NCBI GenBank assembly: GCA_044220975.1
Contig: JBGAPZ010000017.1
Location: 1 to 64,000 of the forward strand
From: SZUA-430 sp044220975
GTDB taxonomy: Bacteria; Pseudomonadota; Alphaproteobacteria; Micropepsales; Micropepsaceae
Direction of reading: 5' to 3'
Length of the DNA stretch: 64,000 nucleotides
Below are positions 25,175 to 33,684 of this stretch, piece by piece. The notes under the pieces were generated by a model. The model had not been told where the DNA came from and ran no database searches. It worked only from the letters and a program-made list of their open reading frames with translations. Both the position numbers and the translations under genes were made by a program. Position 1 is the first letter of the stretch. Every line of letters begins with the position of its first letter.

Positions 25175-26404
25175 TTACCGATTCACCTGCGCCGCCGCGA
25201 CCGAGGCCCGCACCACAGGGATCTCGTGATCGGCAAGTGGCTTCATCCGCACCTTGCGTGCCAGTGCTGCTTCGATCGCGGGCTTAAGCCGTTTGGCCTT
25301 TGCAGCCTCGCGCTCCACCGCTTGCGCCTTGAACTCGCCCATCACCTCGGCCGCGAACAGTTCCAGCGACGCGCAGATATGCTCGTGCTTGTTGCGCCCC
25401 GCCTGCTGCATGAAGATCACCTGATCGACGCCCGACTCCTGGAACGCGCGCAAGTGCAAGCGCATGTCCTCGGGCGTGCCGATGCCGCCGCCGGCGGGCG
25501 CATTCGCCGCCGCCTTCGCGAGATCCTCCGTCCGGCTCCCGCGCAGGGCCAGATACTCGCCCCAAAGATTCGTCCGCCCCGGCACCGTGTCGCGCGCGAC
25601 AAGCGCGTTCAGCGCGTAGCCGAAGAACTCGAACCCCTCGTGACCGCGCCTAATCGCCTCCGCCCGGTCGTGATGGATCGAGAACGACGACACCATCGCG
25701 ATATTCGCATTCACGCTATGCCCGATAGGCACGCACTGATCCGACGCGATGATGCCGTAATAGATGTCGGCCCACGCGCGCGCCTCTTCCGGATTTACGA
25801 ACGCGAAGGCGAGCGCACCCACGCCCAGCGACGCCGCGATCTTGATCGTGTCCCTGTTCGTGCACGCCATCCACATCGGCGGATGCGGCGATTGCACCGG
25901 CTTCGGCAGCACGTTGCGGCACGGCATCGTGAAATACTTGCCCTCGAACCCCGGATAGGGGTCCATCACCATCATATTGGCGACCTGCTCCGCCGCCTCG
26001 ATCGCCATCGCGCGCTTTTCTTTGGCGGGAATGCCGAACCCGCCAAGCTCAAGCCGCGTCGCCCCCTCGCCGATCCCGAAATCCACGCGCCCGTCCGACA
26101 TGATGTCGAGCGTCGATAGCGTCTCCGCCGTGCGCGCCGGATGATTGTAGTTCGGGATCACCTGCCGGATACCGTGCCCCAGCCGGATGCGCTTCGTCCG
26201 CGCCGCAGCCGCCGCGAGAAACACTTCCGGCGCCGACGAATGCGAATACTCGTCCAGGAAGTGATGCTCCACCTCCCACGCATAGTCGTACCCAAGACGG
26301 TCCGCGAGCTCGACTTGAGCGAGCGCCTCATGAAACAACCGCCGCTCGTCACCCGGAGCCCAAGGCTTCGGCAACTGCATCTCGTAAAACACACCGAATT
26401 TCAT
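25175..26404 (-). CDS. LLM-class flavin-dependent oxidoreductase (luciferase-like)
   Basis: A 409-residue cytosolic TIM-barrel monooxygenase. WEVEHHFLDEY, IRLGHGIRQVIPNYNHPARTA and DIMSDGRVDFGIGEG are hallmarks of the bacterial-luciferase family using FMNH2 or F420. It contains the AETLSTLDIMS block and an insertion near residues 250-330 typical of the 400-residue subfamily. Substrate unknown. Convergent with the M13 peptidase gene across the terminator; no obvious flavin reductase partner nearby. Confidence 0.92.
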   Translation of the reverse strand: MKFGVFYEMQLPKPWAPGDERRLFHEALAQVELADRLGYDYAWEVEHHFLDEYSHSSAPEVFLAAAAARTKRIRLGHGIRQVIPNYNHPARTAETLSTLDIMSDGRVDFGIGEGATRLELGGFGIPAKEKRAMAIEAAEQVANMMVMDPYPGFEGKYFTMPCRNVLPKPVQSPHPPMWMACTNRDTIKIAASLGVGALAFAFVNPEEARAWADIYYGIIASDQCVPIGHSVNANIAMVSSFSIHHDRAEAIRRGHEGFEFFGYALNALVARDTVPGRTNLWGEYLALRGSRTEDLAKAAANAPAGGGIGTPEDMRLHLRAFQESGVDQVIFMQQAGRNKHEHICASLELFAAEVMGEFKAQAVEREAAKAKRLKPAIEAALARKVRMKPLADHEIPVVRASVAAAQVNR

Positions 26405-26450
26405 GGAAGAGCCTCAATGTCATAGTGAGGCAGTATGGGCACGCCGTCGT

Positions 26451-27047
26451 TTACTCGTCAAAAGGCCGCCGCAGACCATGTCGAGCGGCAAAAGCCTCGA
26501 TCTTCTTCTGCAACTCGTCCGGGTCCTTACAAAACGTTGCATCAATGAGCGCCATTTTCTTCGCGCGAGATACCGGATCGTGATGTGCCTGCAGATGCGC
26601 ACGTCGCGCGTGAACGGATTTGGGCAGGGGACCCGGCCCGAACAAAACCTCTTTCGCGGCAATCACAATGCGAAGCGCACTTGTGGCACCAATCTCCATC
26701 AGCAGGTTCAAAGCTAGGGAATGATAGTTGGCCGAACTGTTGAAAAAATAGGACTCGAAACCTCCGCGGTGAACGTCGCCATCGAGTACACAGACCGCGT
26801 AGAACGCCTGATTGGCGGCCGACAAGTGGTCGAACCCTTCGCCGCTGCCGTGCACCTGTGCAATCAGCCAAGTCCAGTGTTTTCGTTCAGCGCTCCGTTC
26901 GTACTTTTTTTGCTCGATCCGCTGCGCCTTCGACCGCTCAATGTCGTCCCGGTACCCGCGCTTGCAAGGAATGCAGACGCCGCCCGTCTCAACCGCTGTT
27001 GATGGCAGGATCAGTACGCTGCACTTCGCGCAAGCAACCCGCTCCAT
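26451..27047 (-). CDS. DUF4375 (DMP19-like) protein with N-terminal Cys4 motif
   Basis: A 198-residue protein. The first 30 residues hold two CxxC pairs (CAKC and CIPC), a likely small zinc knuckle, followed by a charged helix. The rest is DUF4375: AFYAVCVLDGDVHRGGFESY, FFNSSANYHSLALNLLMEIG and a C-terminal helix. DMP19-type proteins are DNA-mimic-like or of unknown role. ATG 27047 is chosen; the same frame continues upstream as Arg/His-rich antisense of the GFA gene. It lies 14 bp after the GFA gene on the same strand. Confidence 0.8.
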   Translation of the reverse strand: MERVACAKCSVLILPSTAVETGGVCIPCKRGYRDDIERSKAQRIEQKKYERSAERKHWTWLIAQVHGSGEGFDHLSAANQAFYAVCVLDGDVHRGGFESYFFNSSANYHSLALNLLMEIGATSALRIVIAAKEVLFGPGPLPKSVHARRAHLQAHHDPVSRAKKMALIDATFCKDPDELQKKIEAFAARHGLRRPFDE

Positions 27048-27061
27048 TGGTGGACCGTCAC

Positions 27062-27463
27062 CTACCCCGGCAACTTCTCGAACGTCGGTATCCCCTCCGG
27101 CACGCGGTGGAAGGGTTGCGTGTCGCAGGTGTAGATCGCGAGCTTCGGTTGGAACACTTTCGGGTCGTCGAGCGAGCCCACTTTTAGGATCACGGCCGGA
27201 AAGCCCGGCGGTCGCGTGACGATGTGTGTACCGCACTCGCCGCAGAACTCGCGCGTCACCGGCCGCTCGATGTCCTTTCGCGAAAACTTCTTCGGTTCGC
27301 CCTTCGTGTATTTGAAACCCGGGATCGGCATCGCGATGAAGACGTTCGGCGAACCGCCGGTGATGTATTGGCACTCGCGGCAATGGCACTGCGCCATCAT
27401 CATCGGCTCGCCCTCGGCCGTGTAGCGCAGCGCTTTGCAGTAACATCCGCCTTCGAGTTTCAT
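27062..27463 (-). CDS. GFA/CENP-V family zinc protein
   Basis: A 133-residue protein of the GFA fold (annotated as glutathione-dependent formaldehyde-activating, though most members have no shown activity). Zinc ligands: GGCYCKALRY, QCHCRECQ and EFCGECGTH. ATG 27463 has GGAG upstream. First gene of a probable pair with DUF4375. A second, divergent GFA protein is encoded at 37648. Confidence 0.92.
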   Translation of the reverse strand: MKLEGGCYCKALRYTAEGEPMMMAQCHCRECQYITGGSPNVFIAMPIPGFKYTKGEPKKFSRKDIERPVTREFCGECGTHIVTRPPGFPAVILKVGSLDDPKVFQPKLAIYTCDTQPFHRVPEGIPTFEKLPG

Positions 27464-27499
27464 GGGGTGCGTCTCCAAGAGTTGGTCGCACGTATTATA

Positions 27500-27656
27500 C
27501 CCCTCTCCCCTTGCGGGAGAGGATCATTTTTCGCGAATGCGAAAAATGGGTGAGGGGTCGCTGAGTCTCCGCGTCCACCGGCGTTGCCTGCATTGACTCA
27601 GCGGACCCCTCACCGGTTTTGCTTCGCAAAACCGTGCTCTCCCGCAAGGGGAGAGC
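27500..27656. repeat. Composite REP-like repeat with inverted ends
   Basis: Outer arms CCCCTCTCCCCTTGCGGGAG and CTCCCGCAAGGGGAGAGC are inverted copies. Inside lie ATTTTTCGCGAATGCGAAAAAT, GTGAGGGGTCGCTGA, then TCAGCGGACCCCTCAC and GGTTTTGCTTCGCAAAACC. The same modules appear singly at 10199, so two units here face each other around a short spacer. Confidence 0.75.
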
Positions 27657-27662
27657 TGTGGC

Positions 27663-28202
27663 TCATGCTCGCGCCGGCAAGAACCGCGGCATCCGCAGCA
27701 ACACAGCCGAGATCAGCGCCACGATCACGCCCACCGGGAAAATCTCCAGGAACGTGAGCCCCATCCGATAGGGCATGTTCGTGTTGTAAGCGGTCATCAT
27801 CGCGTTCATCTCGGCGACAAGCTTGTCGAGCGCGGCCCCGGTCAACCCCTTCGCCTTCTCGCCCGCGATGTAATGGTCCATGTAGGCCTTCATGTACGTA
27901 CCGTCGGTCGCGGCCATATAGACCTCCCACCCGGCCACATAGATGATGCCGGCCACCACAGCGATGGCGAGCCCCATCAGGAACGCGGGCACGAACTTGA
28001 TCACCCCGCCGAGGTCGCGGTCGCGATACCGCTTCACCCCGAAGAAGATCATCGTCAGCGCGACGATCATGGTCGCATAGCCGGTGAAGAGCGAGTTGTC
28101 GCTCATCTCCGGATGCCCGCTGGCCGCGATGATGAACCCGATCATCACGCCGATAACGATCAGGCCGGCGAACGTGCCGTAGAGAAAGATGATGTTGATC
28201 AT
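27663..28202 (-). CDS. DUF4199 membrane protein
   Basis: A 179-residue protein with four membrane helices (about 5-27, 41-57, 70-95, 145-167). YATMIVALTMIFFGVKRYRDRD followed by GGVIKFVPAFLMGLAIA is the DUF4199 core; function unknown. ATG 28202 with AGAGGAA upstream. Located 11 bp after the VOC gene on the same strand and downstream of a membrane-tethered LuxR-type regulator, as a probable three-gene unit. Confidence 0.85.
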   Translation of the reverse strand: MINIIFLYGTFAGLIVIGVMIGFIIAASGHPEMSDNSLFTGYATMIVALTMIFFGVKRYRDRDLGGVIKFVPAFLMGLAIAVVAGIIYVAGWEVYMAATDGTYMKAYMDHYIAGEKAKGLTGAALDKLVAEMNAMMTAYNTNMPYRMGLTFLEIFPVGVIVALISAVLLRMPRFLPARA

Positions 28203-28213
28203 GTGCGTTTCCT

Positions 28214-28687
28214 CTAGATGCGGTCGACGCCGCCCGGTTCCCAAAGCTGGACCGGATTGCCTTCCGGGTCCGTCACTTTGGCGAAGCGGCCGTTGGGATA
28301 GGTCTCAGGGTCGATCTCGACCGTGGCGCCCGCCGCGCGCAGCTGCGCCGCCATCTTGTCGAGGCTCCGGACGCGGAAGTTGATCATCCACATCTGCTCA
28401 GGCCTGCCGAAATAGGACGAATCCCATTTGAACGGCGCGAACACGCACGTGCCCGCCTCCTGCTTCCACGCCACCCCGCCATAGTCCTTGGGCACCGTAT
28501 TCAAACCCAGATTGTCCTCGTACCACTTGGCCAAGGCCGTCGGGTCTTTCGCCCGGAAGAAGAAGCCGCCAATTCCCGTCACACGTTCCATCTGTTGCCC
28601 TCCTAGTGGCATTGCGCCCATCGCCGCGACCGATGCCGCCCCGGCCAGGGCAAGCGTGCTGCGCCGGGTCAGGTCGTCGCTGGTCAT
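28214..28687 (-). CDS. VOC family (glyoxalase-like) protein with possible Tat signal
   Basis: A single VOC domain: IGGFFFRAKDPTALAKWYED, then GTCVFAPFKWDSSYFG, and a C-terminal VTDPEGNPVQLWEP with the family Glu. From ATG 28687 the protein starts with a twin-arginine-like leader (LTRRSTLALAGAASVAAMG), implying export. A second in-frame ATG at 28591 (MERVTGIGG), at the exact domain start, is preceded by AGGAGGG at ideal spacing, so a cytosolic form is also possible. VOC proteins bind metals and small molecules; the substrate is unknown. Confidence 0.85.
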   Translation of the reverse strand: MTSDDLTRRSTLALAGAASVAAMGAMPLGGQQMERVTGIGGFFFRAKDPTALAKWYEDNLGLNTVPKDYGGVAWKQEAGTCVFAPFKWDSSYFGRPEQMWMINFRVRSLDKMAAQLRAAGATVEIDPETYPNGRFAKVTDPEGNPVQLWEPGGVDRI

Positions 28688-28847
28688 AGGCCGTCCTCGT
28701 GAAGCGTTCGATGGCCCGACTTTCACCGGACCGACGCCACATTTGCTATCGCCCGAAAGGGTGATTTCGCGAATATCCGCCGATCAGGTGGGAGTTATCC
28801 CGCGACGGCCGACACTCCTCCCGCCATCATGGTCAGCGAACGCACCC

Positions 28848-29273
28848 CTACGCGATCAGCCTGAGCTCCCGCGCCTTCTGGATCGCCTGTGTGCGGCGCT
28901 GCGCTTCCAGCTTCTGGAACAGGTTCGCGACGTGTGTCTTGACCGTGTTGGGTGAGATGTCGAGCACGCGCGCGATCTCCTTGTTCGCGGCGCCACCGGC
29001 CAAGAGCTCCAGCACCTTCACCTCCCGCTCGGTCAGCCCCAGCGCCTTCAGCGCGGCCTCGTTGCGCTCGAACGGCCCCGTGACCGCCTTCGGTGTGAGT
29101 CTGACGCCCGCCCAAATGCCCAGCCCCGTGAACGCGAGCGCAATCAGCGAAATGTAGATCTCAGGCGCAAACACCCGCGCGACGTATTGGTACTGCAGCC
29201 ACTGCAGCACGAACGCGCCCGCGCCAAGCACAAGCCCGTAGATCGCAACCGATTTCACCATGTCCCGCGTCAT
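28848..29273 (-). CDS. Membrane-tethered LuxR-type transcription regulator
   Basis: A 141-residue protein with two membrane helices (about 8-26 and 36-55) followed by a GerE/LuxR helix-turn-helix (about 78-138; LTEREVKVLELLAGGAANKE, then VLDISPNTVKTHVANLFQKL). There is no receiver or ligand domain, so the signal must come through the membrane part. ATG 29273 is used; an in-frame TTG lies 9 bases upstream and another ATG 12 downstream. The VOC and DUF4199 genes follow on the same strand and are its likely targets. Confidence 0.88.
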   Translation of the reverse strand: MTRDMVKSVAIYGLVLGAGAFVLQWLQYQYVARVFAPEIYISLIALAFTGLGIWAGVRLTPKAVTGPFERNEAALKALGLTEREVKVLELLAGGAANKEIARVLDISPNTVKTHVANLFQKLEAQRRTQAIQKARELRLIA

Positions 29274-29326
29274 CGCAAGCAAACGCTAGCATTGGCGCCA
29301 ACCGGCGGCCAAGCCGGGCCTACAAG

Positions 29327-30388
29327 TTAGGGCCGGACGGCTAGCCGCTTTTCGCGCAGACGCTGCAGTTCGCCCTTCAGATATTTCTCGAAAAAGGCGT
29401 CGCACCCTAGGCACACGTTCGCCACCTGACGCCCCTTTGGATCGGTGACTGTTGACGCCGCCCGATAGTCCTCGCGCGACCAACCGGCACCAAGCCCCAT
29501 GGCCTCCGGATCGCCCTGGTTGATCGCCTCGAACGCCGGATGGCCTTTCAGACTGTCCAAAATATCGACCAGCCGCTCTTCCGTGAGCTTGCCGAGCGGC
29601 GCCTTCGTTTTCAGGCAGCACGGATAGACCGACCCGTCGGGCTCGATCGCGACCTCCGATCCCGCCTCACCATGATTCATGAAATTCTTGCCGCCGCTCC
29701 AGCGCGCGCAAAAATTCGTCTCATAGGTCGCGTTCGAAAGTCCGTTCGTCCACGCCCGTCCGCGCGGCCACAGCTCCCCGATCCAAAGCTCCGGCTGCGC
29801 GCCGAAGAACAGGAAGAACGGCCCGTCACCGATTTGTTCGCGCCGCGTAAGCGGCGCCTTCGCACGAAGGCGCGGATCGCGTCCGCCGCCAAGGTCGATC
29901 TCCTTCGCCCCGAAAGGCGCCATCATCGCCCGCACCTCGTCCATAAACGCGAACTTCTTCTCGCCCTCGAGCCCCACATGATAGTCGTCGATGGAAGCAA
30001 CAGCGATCGTACGCACGCCGCGCGAAAGCATGCCCTCAATCCGGTCGGGCGTCAGCACGTCGCCGGTCGTCTGCACGGACACATACGGCGCGCGCTCACC
30101 CCAGCGTTCGCAGATCGCCTCCAGCGCCGGGTAGAAGAGCTCCTCCCGCACACCGTCGATCAACAACTCGCCGCCGGCGAGCACGAGCAGGCTACGCTTA
30201 CGCGCGCCAGCCGCATCCACAAAGCTCATGTCGTCCGGCAAATTCTGCAGCACCACGCGATACGCGGCCTGACCCTCGCCCACAACGCGCTTCAACTCGT
30301 CGCGCACATAGGGGCGGAAGCGATCATCGTAGCAATGGCGGCACTTGCGATGGCAAGCCCACGTCAGCACCCAATAGACAGCTTCCAT
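29327..30388 (-). CDS. Radical SAM protein with SPASM-like C-terminus
   Basis: A 353-residue Fe-S enzyme. The SAM cluster motif is CHRKCRHC near the N-terminus (residues about 12-19), followed by LLVLAGGELLIDG and VASIDDYHVG of the partial TIM barrel. The C-terminal third has further cysteines (NFCARW, VYPCCLKT, VCLGCDAF) like the auxiliary clusters of SPASM enzymes that modify peptides or proteins. The upstream partner is a TTC38-like TPR protein 14 bp away; no small precursor peptide is evident. Substrate unknown. Confidence 0.87.
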   Translation of the reverse strand: MEAVYWVLTWACHRKCRHCYDDRFRPYVRDELKRVVGEGQAAYRVVLQNLPDDMSFVDAAGARKRSLLVLAGGELLIDGVREELFYPALEAICERWGERAPYVSVQTTGDVLTPDRIEGMLSRGVRTIAVASIDDYHVGLEGEKKFAFMDEVRAMMAPFGAKEIDLGGGRDPRLRAKAPLTRREQIGDGPFFLFFGAQPELWIGELWPRGRAWTNGLSNATYETNFCARWSGGKNFMNHGEAGSEVAIEPDGSVYPCCLKTKAPLGKLTEERLVDILDSLKGHPAFEAINQGDPEAMGLGAGWSREDYRAASTVTDPKGRQVANVCLGCDAFFEKYLKGELQRLREKRLAVRP

Positions 30389-30402
30389 CAGCCCCGCTCA
30401 AA

Positions 30403-31707
30403 TCATGCTGCCAGCCGCAACTGGCTGAGTTGACGCTGCACCTCGCGCACGCCAGGCCGCTCCGCTGCGCGGCGCGCAACCACATCAGCCACCGCCGAAT
30501 GCTGCCCCGCACGCAGCGCCGAATCAATCCAAGTCTGCACGAAAACGTCGCGCTGCGCGTGGCTGCCGCCGATGAGGTGCAGCCGCCGCAACACCGGCCC
30601 GATCGCCTCGGCCGCGTCCGCAAACCGGCCTTCCGCGTAGGCCATCAAACCTTGCGCGCACGGGATCGCCACCGACTCCCAAACGCCCGTCACGTCCTGG
30701 GCGCCATGCCGCTTCATCGAAGCCAGAAACTCCTGCGCCTGGCGCGCACGCCCGCCGCGTGCGAGCGCATAGATGAAGTGCAAATCGTTGAACGGCAGGA
30801 TGTGCTCGTGCCAACGCTCGACCACCTTGTTGACGATAGGCTCAAAGCGCTGGCCGACATCGGCCCCACGCATCTCCAGTCGCCAGAGCGCCGAGATCGC
30901 GCCGATCTGTTCCTGCGCGAACTCGCGCCATTCGCCCCACAGATGCTTGTCGAAGATCTCAAGCGCTCGGCCATGCTCCTCACGGTCGATGTGAAACAGC
31001 GCCAAGTGCCAATAATTGTGCTCGCGCACGAATATGCTGCGATCGGCCCAACCGGGCGCGCGCTTCGTCAAGAACGCGATCCCGTCGTCGGCCTTGCCGC
31101 GCGTCTCCATCACATGCGCGATCGCATGATGCGCCCACGGATCCCGTTCGTCGATCTCAAGCGCCCGATACGCCGCCTCTTCCGCAACGCCGATCGCATT
31201 GTTCTGCTCGTGCGCGAAAGCCAGCATACTCCACGCGCCGGCCGTCTCGGGATGTGCCGGTACAATCGTCCTCGCGACTTCCAACATCGCAGCCGCATCG
31301 CCTTGATTGAACGCGAGATACTGCGCCCATTTCGCTGCGACGATGTCGGCCGGGTTCTGGGCGACGATGGTCTTCATCCGCTTCAGTGCGCCGGGCACAT
31401 TGCCGCGCCACCAATCGTTGATCGCCGACACGAACGCCTGCTCGCGCGGTGTTGCGTAAGCTGCCACCTTTCGGGCGCGCCGAAGATATCCGCGCGCAAT
31501 CTTGAATCCAGGCGCCGCCTCCAGCGCCATGTGCACTGCGGCCGCGTGCGCGTTGACGAGCGCACAGTCCGCATCCGCGTCCGCCGCGGTGAAGATCGAC
31601 CTTACCCGCGGCCCATACCCGATCCAGTCGCCCGCGAACACGTTGTAGGCGGCCACCGTCTCTGCTCGTGCCGTTGTCAACTCCAAATCGTGAACGTCTT
31701 TGGCCAT
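30403..31707 (-). CDS. TTC38-like tetratricopeptide repeat protein
   Basis: A 434-residue helical protein matching the TTC38 family: AWSMLAFAHEQNNAIGVAEE, AYRALEIDERDPWAHHAIAH and HNYWHLALFHIDREEHGRAL are characteristic. Members bind or process unknown metabolites and have no assigned reaction. No signal peptide. ATG 31707 is preferred over GTG 31716. Immediately upstream of, and probably co-transcribed with, the radical SAM gene, an arrangement suggesting a shared substrate or a scaffold role. Confidence 0.88.
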   Translation of the reverse strand: MAKDVHDLELTTARAETVAAYNVFAGDWIGYGPRVRSIFTAADADADCALVNAHAAAVHMALEAAPGFKIARGYLRRARKVAAYATPREQAFVSAINDWWRGNVPGALKRMKTIVAQNPADIVAAKWAQYLAFNQGDAAAMLEVARTIVPAHPETAGAWSMLAFAHEQNNAIGVAEEAAYRALEIDERDPWAHHAIAHVMETRGKADDGIAFLTKRAPGWADRSIFVREHNYWHLALFHIDREEHGRALEIFDKHLWGEWREFAQEQIGAISALWRLEMRGADVGQRFEPIVNKVVERWHEHILPFNDLHFIYALARGGRARQAQEFLASMKRHGAQDVTGVWESVAIPCAQGLMAYAEGRFADAAEAIGPVLRRLHLIGGSHAQRDVFVQTWIDSALRAGQHSAVADVVARRAAERPGVREVQRQLSQLRLAA

Positions 31708-31790
31708 GGCTCGCACTCGTGAGGATCAGCGGGCCCAAGGTCGCCCTTGAGGCCCGCAAAAGGAAGGTATGGTGTCGATAGACGGCGCCT

Positions 31791-32252
31791 TCAGTTCAAA
31801 ACGCCGGGCCAGTTTTTGTCGGCCTTGGCGATAAAGCCGGGGATGTCCTTCTCCCACTTCGCCTGCACCGAGCCATCGTAGTTCAGGTAGAGCTTGCCGT
31901 TGACGATCTTCCAGAACTGCGGATCGCCGGAGGCCGTATAACCTTGGCTAACCGCCCACGCGCAGTAGCCACCGTACTGCGGCGCATAGGCTGCCGGGGT
32001 CGCGCGGAACGCATCGAGATTTTCCTTGGACGCAAAGCGCCACGTCGCGCCCTGGTATTGGGTCGAGAACTGGGCATTGCCGGCCACCGGATGGCCCGCT
32101 TTGAAATAGGCAACCGGGTCATACCCGCCGACCGCCAGCGACGAGAACGTGCCGGTATAGACGTCGGCATCACGGGCCAATGCGGCCGGCGCAGAAAACA
32201 AAGCGGCAGCTAGCGCAAACGCGCCGAAGAGGTTCGAAAAAACGGGCTTCAT
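31791..32252 (-). CDS. Exported YHS-domain protein
   Basis: A 153-residue periplasmic protein with a signal peptide (1-26, ending PAALA). The YHS core is clear: VGGYDPVAYF, GATWRFASKENLDAFRATPA and YGGYCAWAVSQGY with the family cysteine, then the C-terminal VNGKLYLNYDGSV. YHS domains of this type bind metal or heme, but a function is not established. Divergent from the ECF sigma factor gene, 80-120 bp away, and so a plausible member of its regulon. Confidence 0.88.
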   Translation of the reverse strand: MKPVFSNLFGAFALAAALFSAPAALARDADVYTGTFSSLAVGGYDPVAYFKAGHPVAGNAQFSTQYQGATWRFASKENLDAFRATPAAYAPQYGGYCAWAVSQGYTASGDPQFWKIVNGKLYLNYDGSVQAKWEKDIPGFIAKADKNWPGVLN

Positions 32253-32375
32253 AGGGGTTATCTCCTAGGTTTTCTGGGTCTGCGTAAGGTTGTTCGGTCG
32301 GCTAAGGACAAAAGTTTCGCGCGTCACAGACACGTGATCGCGCAACGTTTCCTGATTTTGAGCGAACTGAAAGGT

Positions 32376-33047
32376 ATGAGGACGATAGCTTTCAGGACCG
32401 GACCTTCCATTGACGAGACGCGTGCGTTCGTGATGATCGCGCCGGTCATCGAGGGATTCTGGGCGCTCGTGCAACAAGACGACGAGGCGAGCGAAAAAGC
32501 ATCCGTCCGCTGGCAGCGCCTGATGGTGGCGGCGCAAGCGGGCGACCAGCGCGCATACAGTAGCTTCCTCAAAGAAGCGGCCGTCTTCGTTCGCGTGATC
32601 GCCAGGCGCTATCACCGCGATGCGGGTTTGGTCGAAGACGTGGTGCAAGAAACGTTGCTCAGCCTGCATCGCATCCGCCGAACTTACGAGCCGGGCCGCC
32701 CGGTCGAACCCTGGGTCGCAGCGGTCGCCAAAGCCCGCGCGATCGACGCGTTGCGCGCGCGCACGCGACGCGCCGCAGTCGAAACCGAAACAACCGACGC
32801 TGCGCACGAAATCGCTGACCCTGCGACCGGTATCGACGCACAACACGAAACGCGGACCGAAGTTGCCGCCGCTCTGGCCGCCCTCCCCGCTGGTCAGCGT
32901 GCCGCCGTGCGCATGCTGAAAATCGAAGAACTCTCCCTCGCCGAAGCCTCGGCACTGAGCGGTCAATCCGTACCCGCTCTGAAATCGTTGCTGCACCGCG
33001 CGATGCTGTCGCTACGCGCGGCGTTGAAAGGTGACGGCGATGCGTGA
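32376..33047 (+). CDS. ECF-family RNA polymerase sigma factor
   Basis: A sigma-70 family protein with region 2 (RRYHRDAGLVEDVVQETLLS, LHRIRRTYEPGRPVEPWVAA) and region 4 (LAALPAGQRAAVRMLKIEEL and SLAEASALSGQSVPALKSLL). The start is uncertain: GTG 32334, ATG 32376 (GAAAGG just upstream) and ATG 32433 are in frame. Coupled with NrsF, whose ATG overlaps the stop. Such sigma factors are held at the membrane by NrsF and released by stress, including metal or oxidant stress in Caulobacter SigF. Confidence 0.92.
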   Translation: MRTIAFRTGPSIDETRAFVMIAPVIEGFWALVQQDDEASEKASVRWQRLMVAAQAGDQRAYSSFLKEAAVFVRVIARRYHRDAGLVEDVVQETLLSLHRIRRTYEPGRPVEPWVAAVAKARAIDALRARTRRAAVETETTDAAHEIADPATGIDAQHETRTEVAAALAALPAGQRAAVRMLKIEELSLAEASALSGQSVPALKSLLHRAMLSLRAALKGDGDA

Positions 33048-33684
33048 CACAGACAAACTGATCGAAGACCTGGCGACGAACGCGAAACCGGTGAAGCCTC
33101 TCGCCCCGCCGTTCCTGCGCGCAGGCATCTTGCTCGCTGGACTACTCGCGGTCATGGCGGCACTCGCCGCATTCGGCGGACAAGAGACCGAAACCCTCGC
33201 GCATCTCGCGAACATGCCATTCACACTCGACCTCGCAGGTGCCTTGCTCGCAGCCATAGGCGCGACTGTGGCGGCCGTGATGCTGTCCATCCCCGGGCGC
33301 TCGCAAACATGGGCGTACTTACCCCTGCCCGGCCTCGCACTGTGGCTCGCCGGCGGCGCTTTCGAATGCTACGAGCAAGTGGCCGACCTCGGCTACGCAC
33401 CAACGTCGATTTTCGCAAGCCGCGACTGCTTCCTCTTCATCGTGACCGCGGGCCTACCGGCTGCGGTTGCAGTCTACGTCTTCCTCCGCCGCCATCTGGC
33501 GATCGACGCCGTGCGCGTGACAGCGCTCGCCACACTCGGTAGCGCACTCCTTGCCGCCGCGCTGCTCCAATTCGTCCACGCCCACAAAACCAATCCGGTC
33601 GACTTCGCCACTCACATCGTCGCCGTGATCTTGCTGATGCTGTTTGCGATGACATTGGCCCAGTTCGACGCAAGACGCCGCTAG
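33040..33684 (+). CDS. nrsF: NrsF-type membrane anti-sigma factor (DUF1109)
   Basis: A 214-residue protein with six membrane helices and a short cytosolic N-terminus (DTDKLIEDLATNAKPVKPLA, then PPFLRAG) that matches the NrsF sigma-binding start. The central CYEQ and DCFLF cysteines are in loops or helices where NrsF proteins have conserved cysteines for signal sensing. ATG 33040 overlaps the sigma factor stop by 8 bp, as expected for a sigma/anti-sigma pair. Confidence 0.9.
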   Translation: MRDTDKLIEDLATNAKPVKPLAPPFLRAGILLAGLLAVMAALAAFGGQETETLAHLANMPFTLDLAGALLAAIGATVAAVMLSIPGRSQTWAYLPLPGLALWLAGGAFECYEQVADLGYAPTSIFASRDCFLFIVTAGLPAAVAVYVFLRRHLAIDAVRVTALATLGSALLAAALLQFVHAHKTNPVDFATHIVAVILLMLFAMTLAQFDARRR

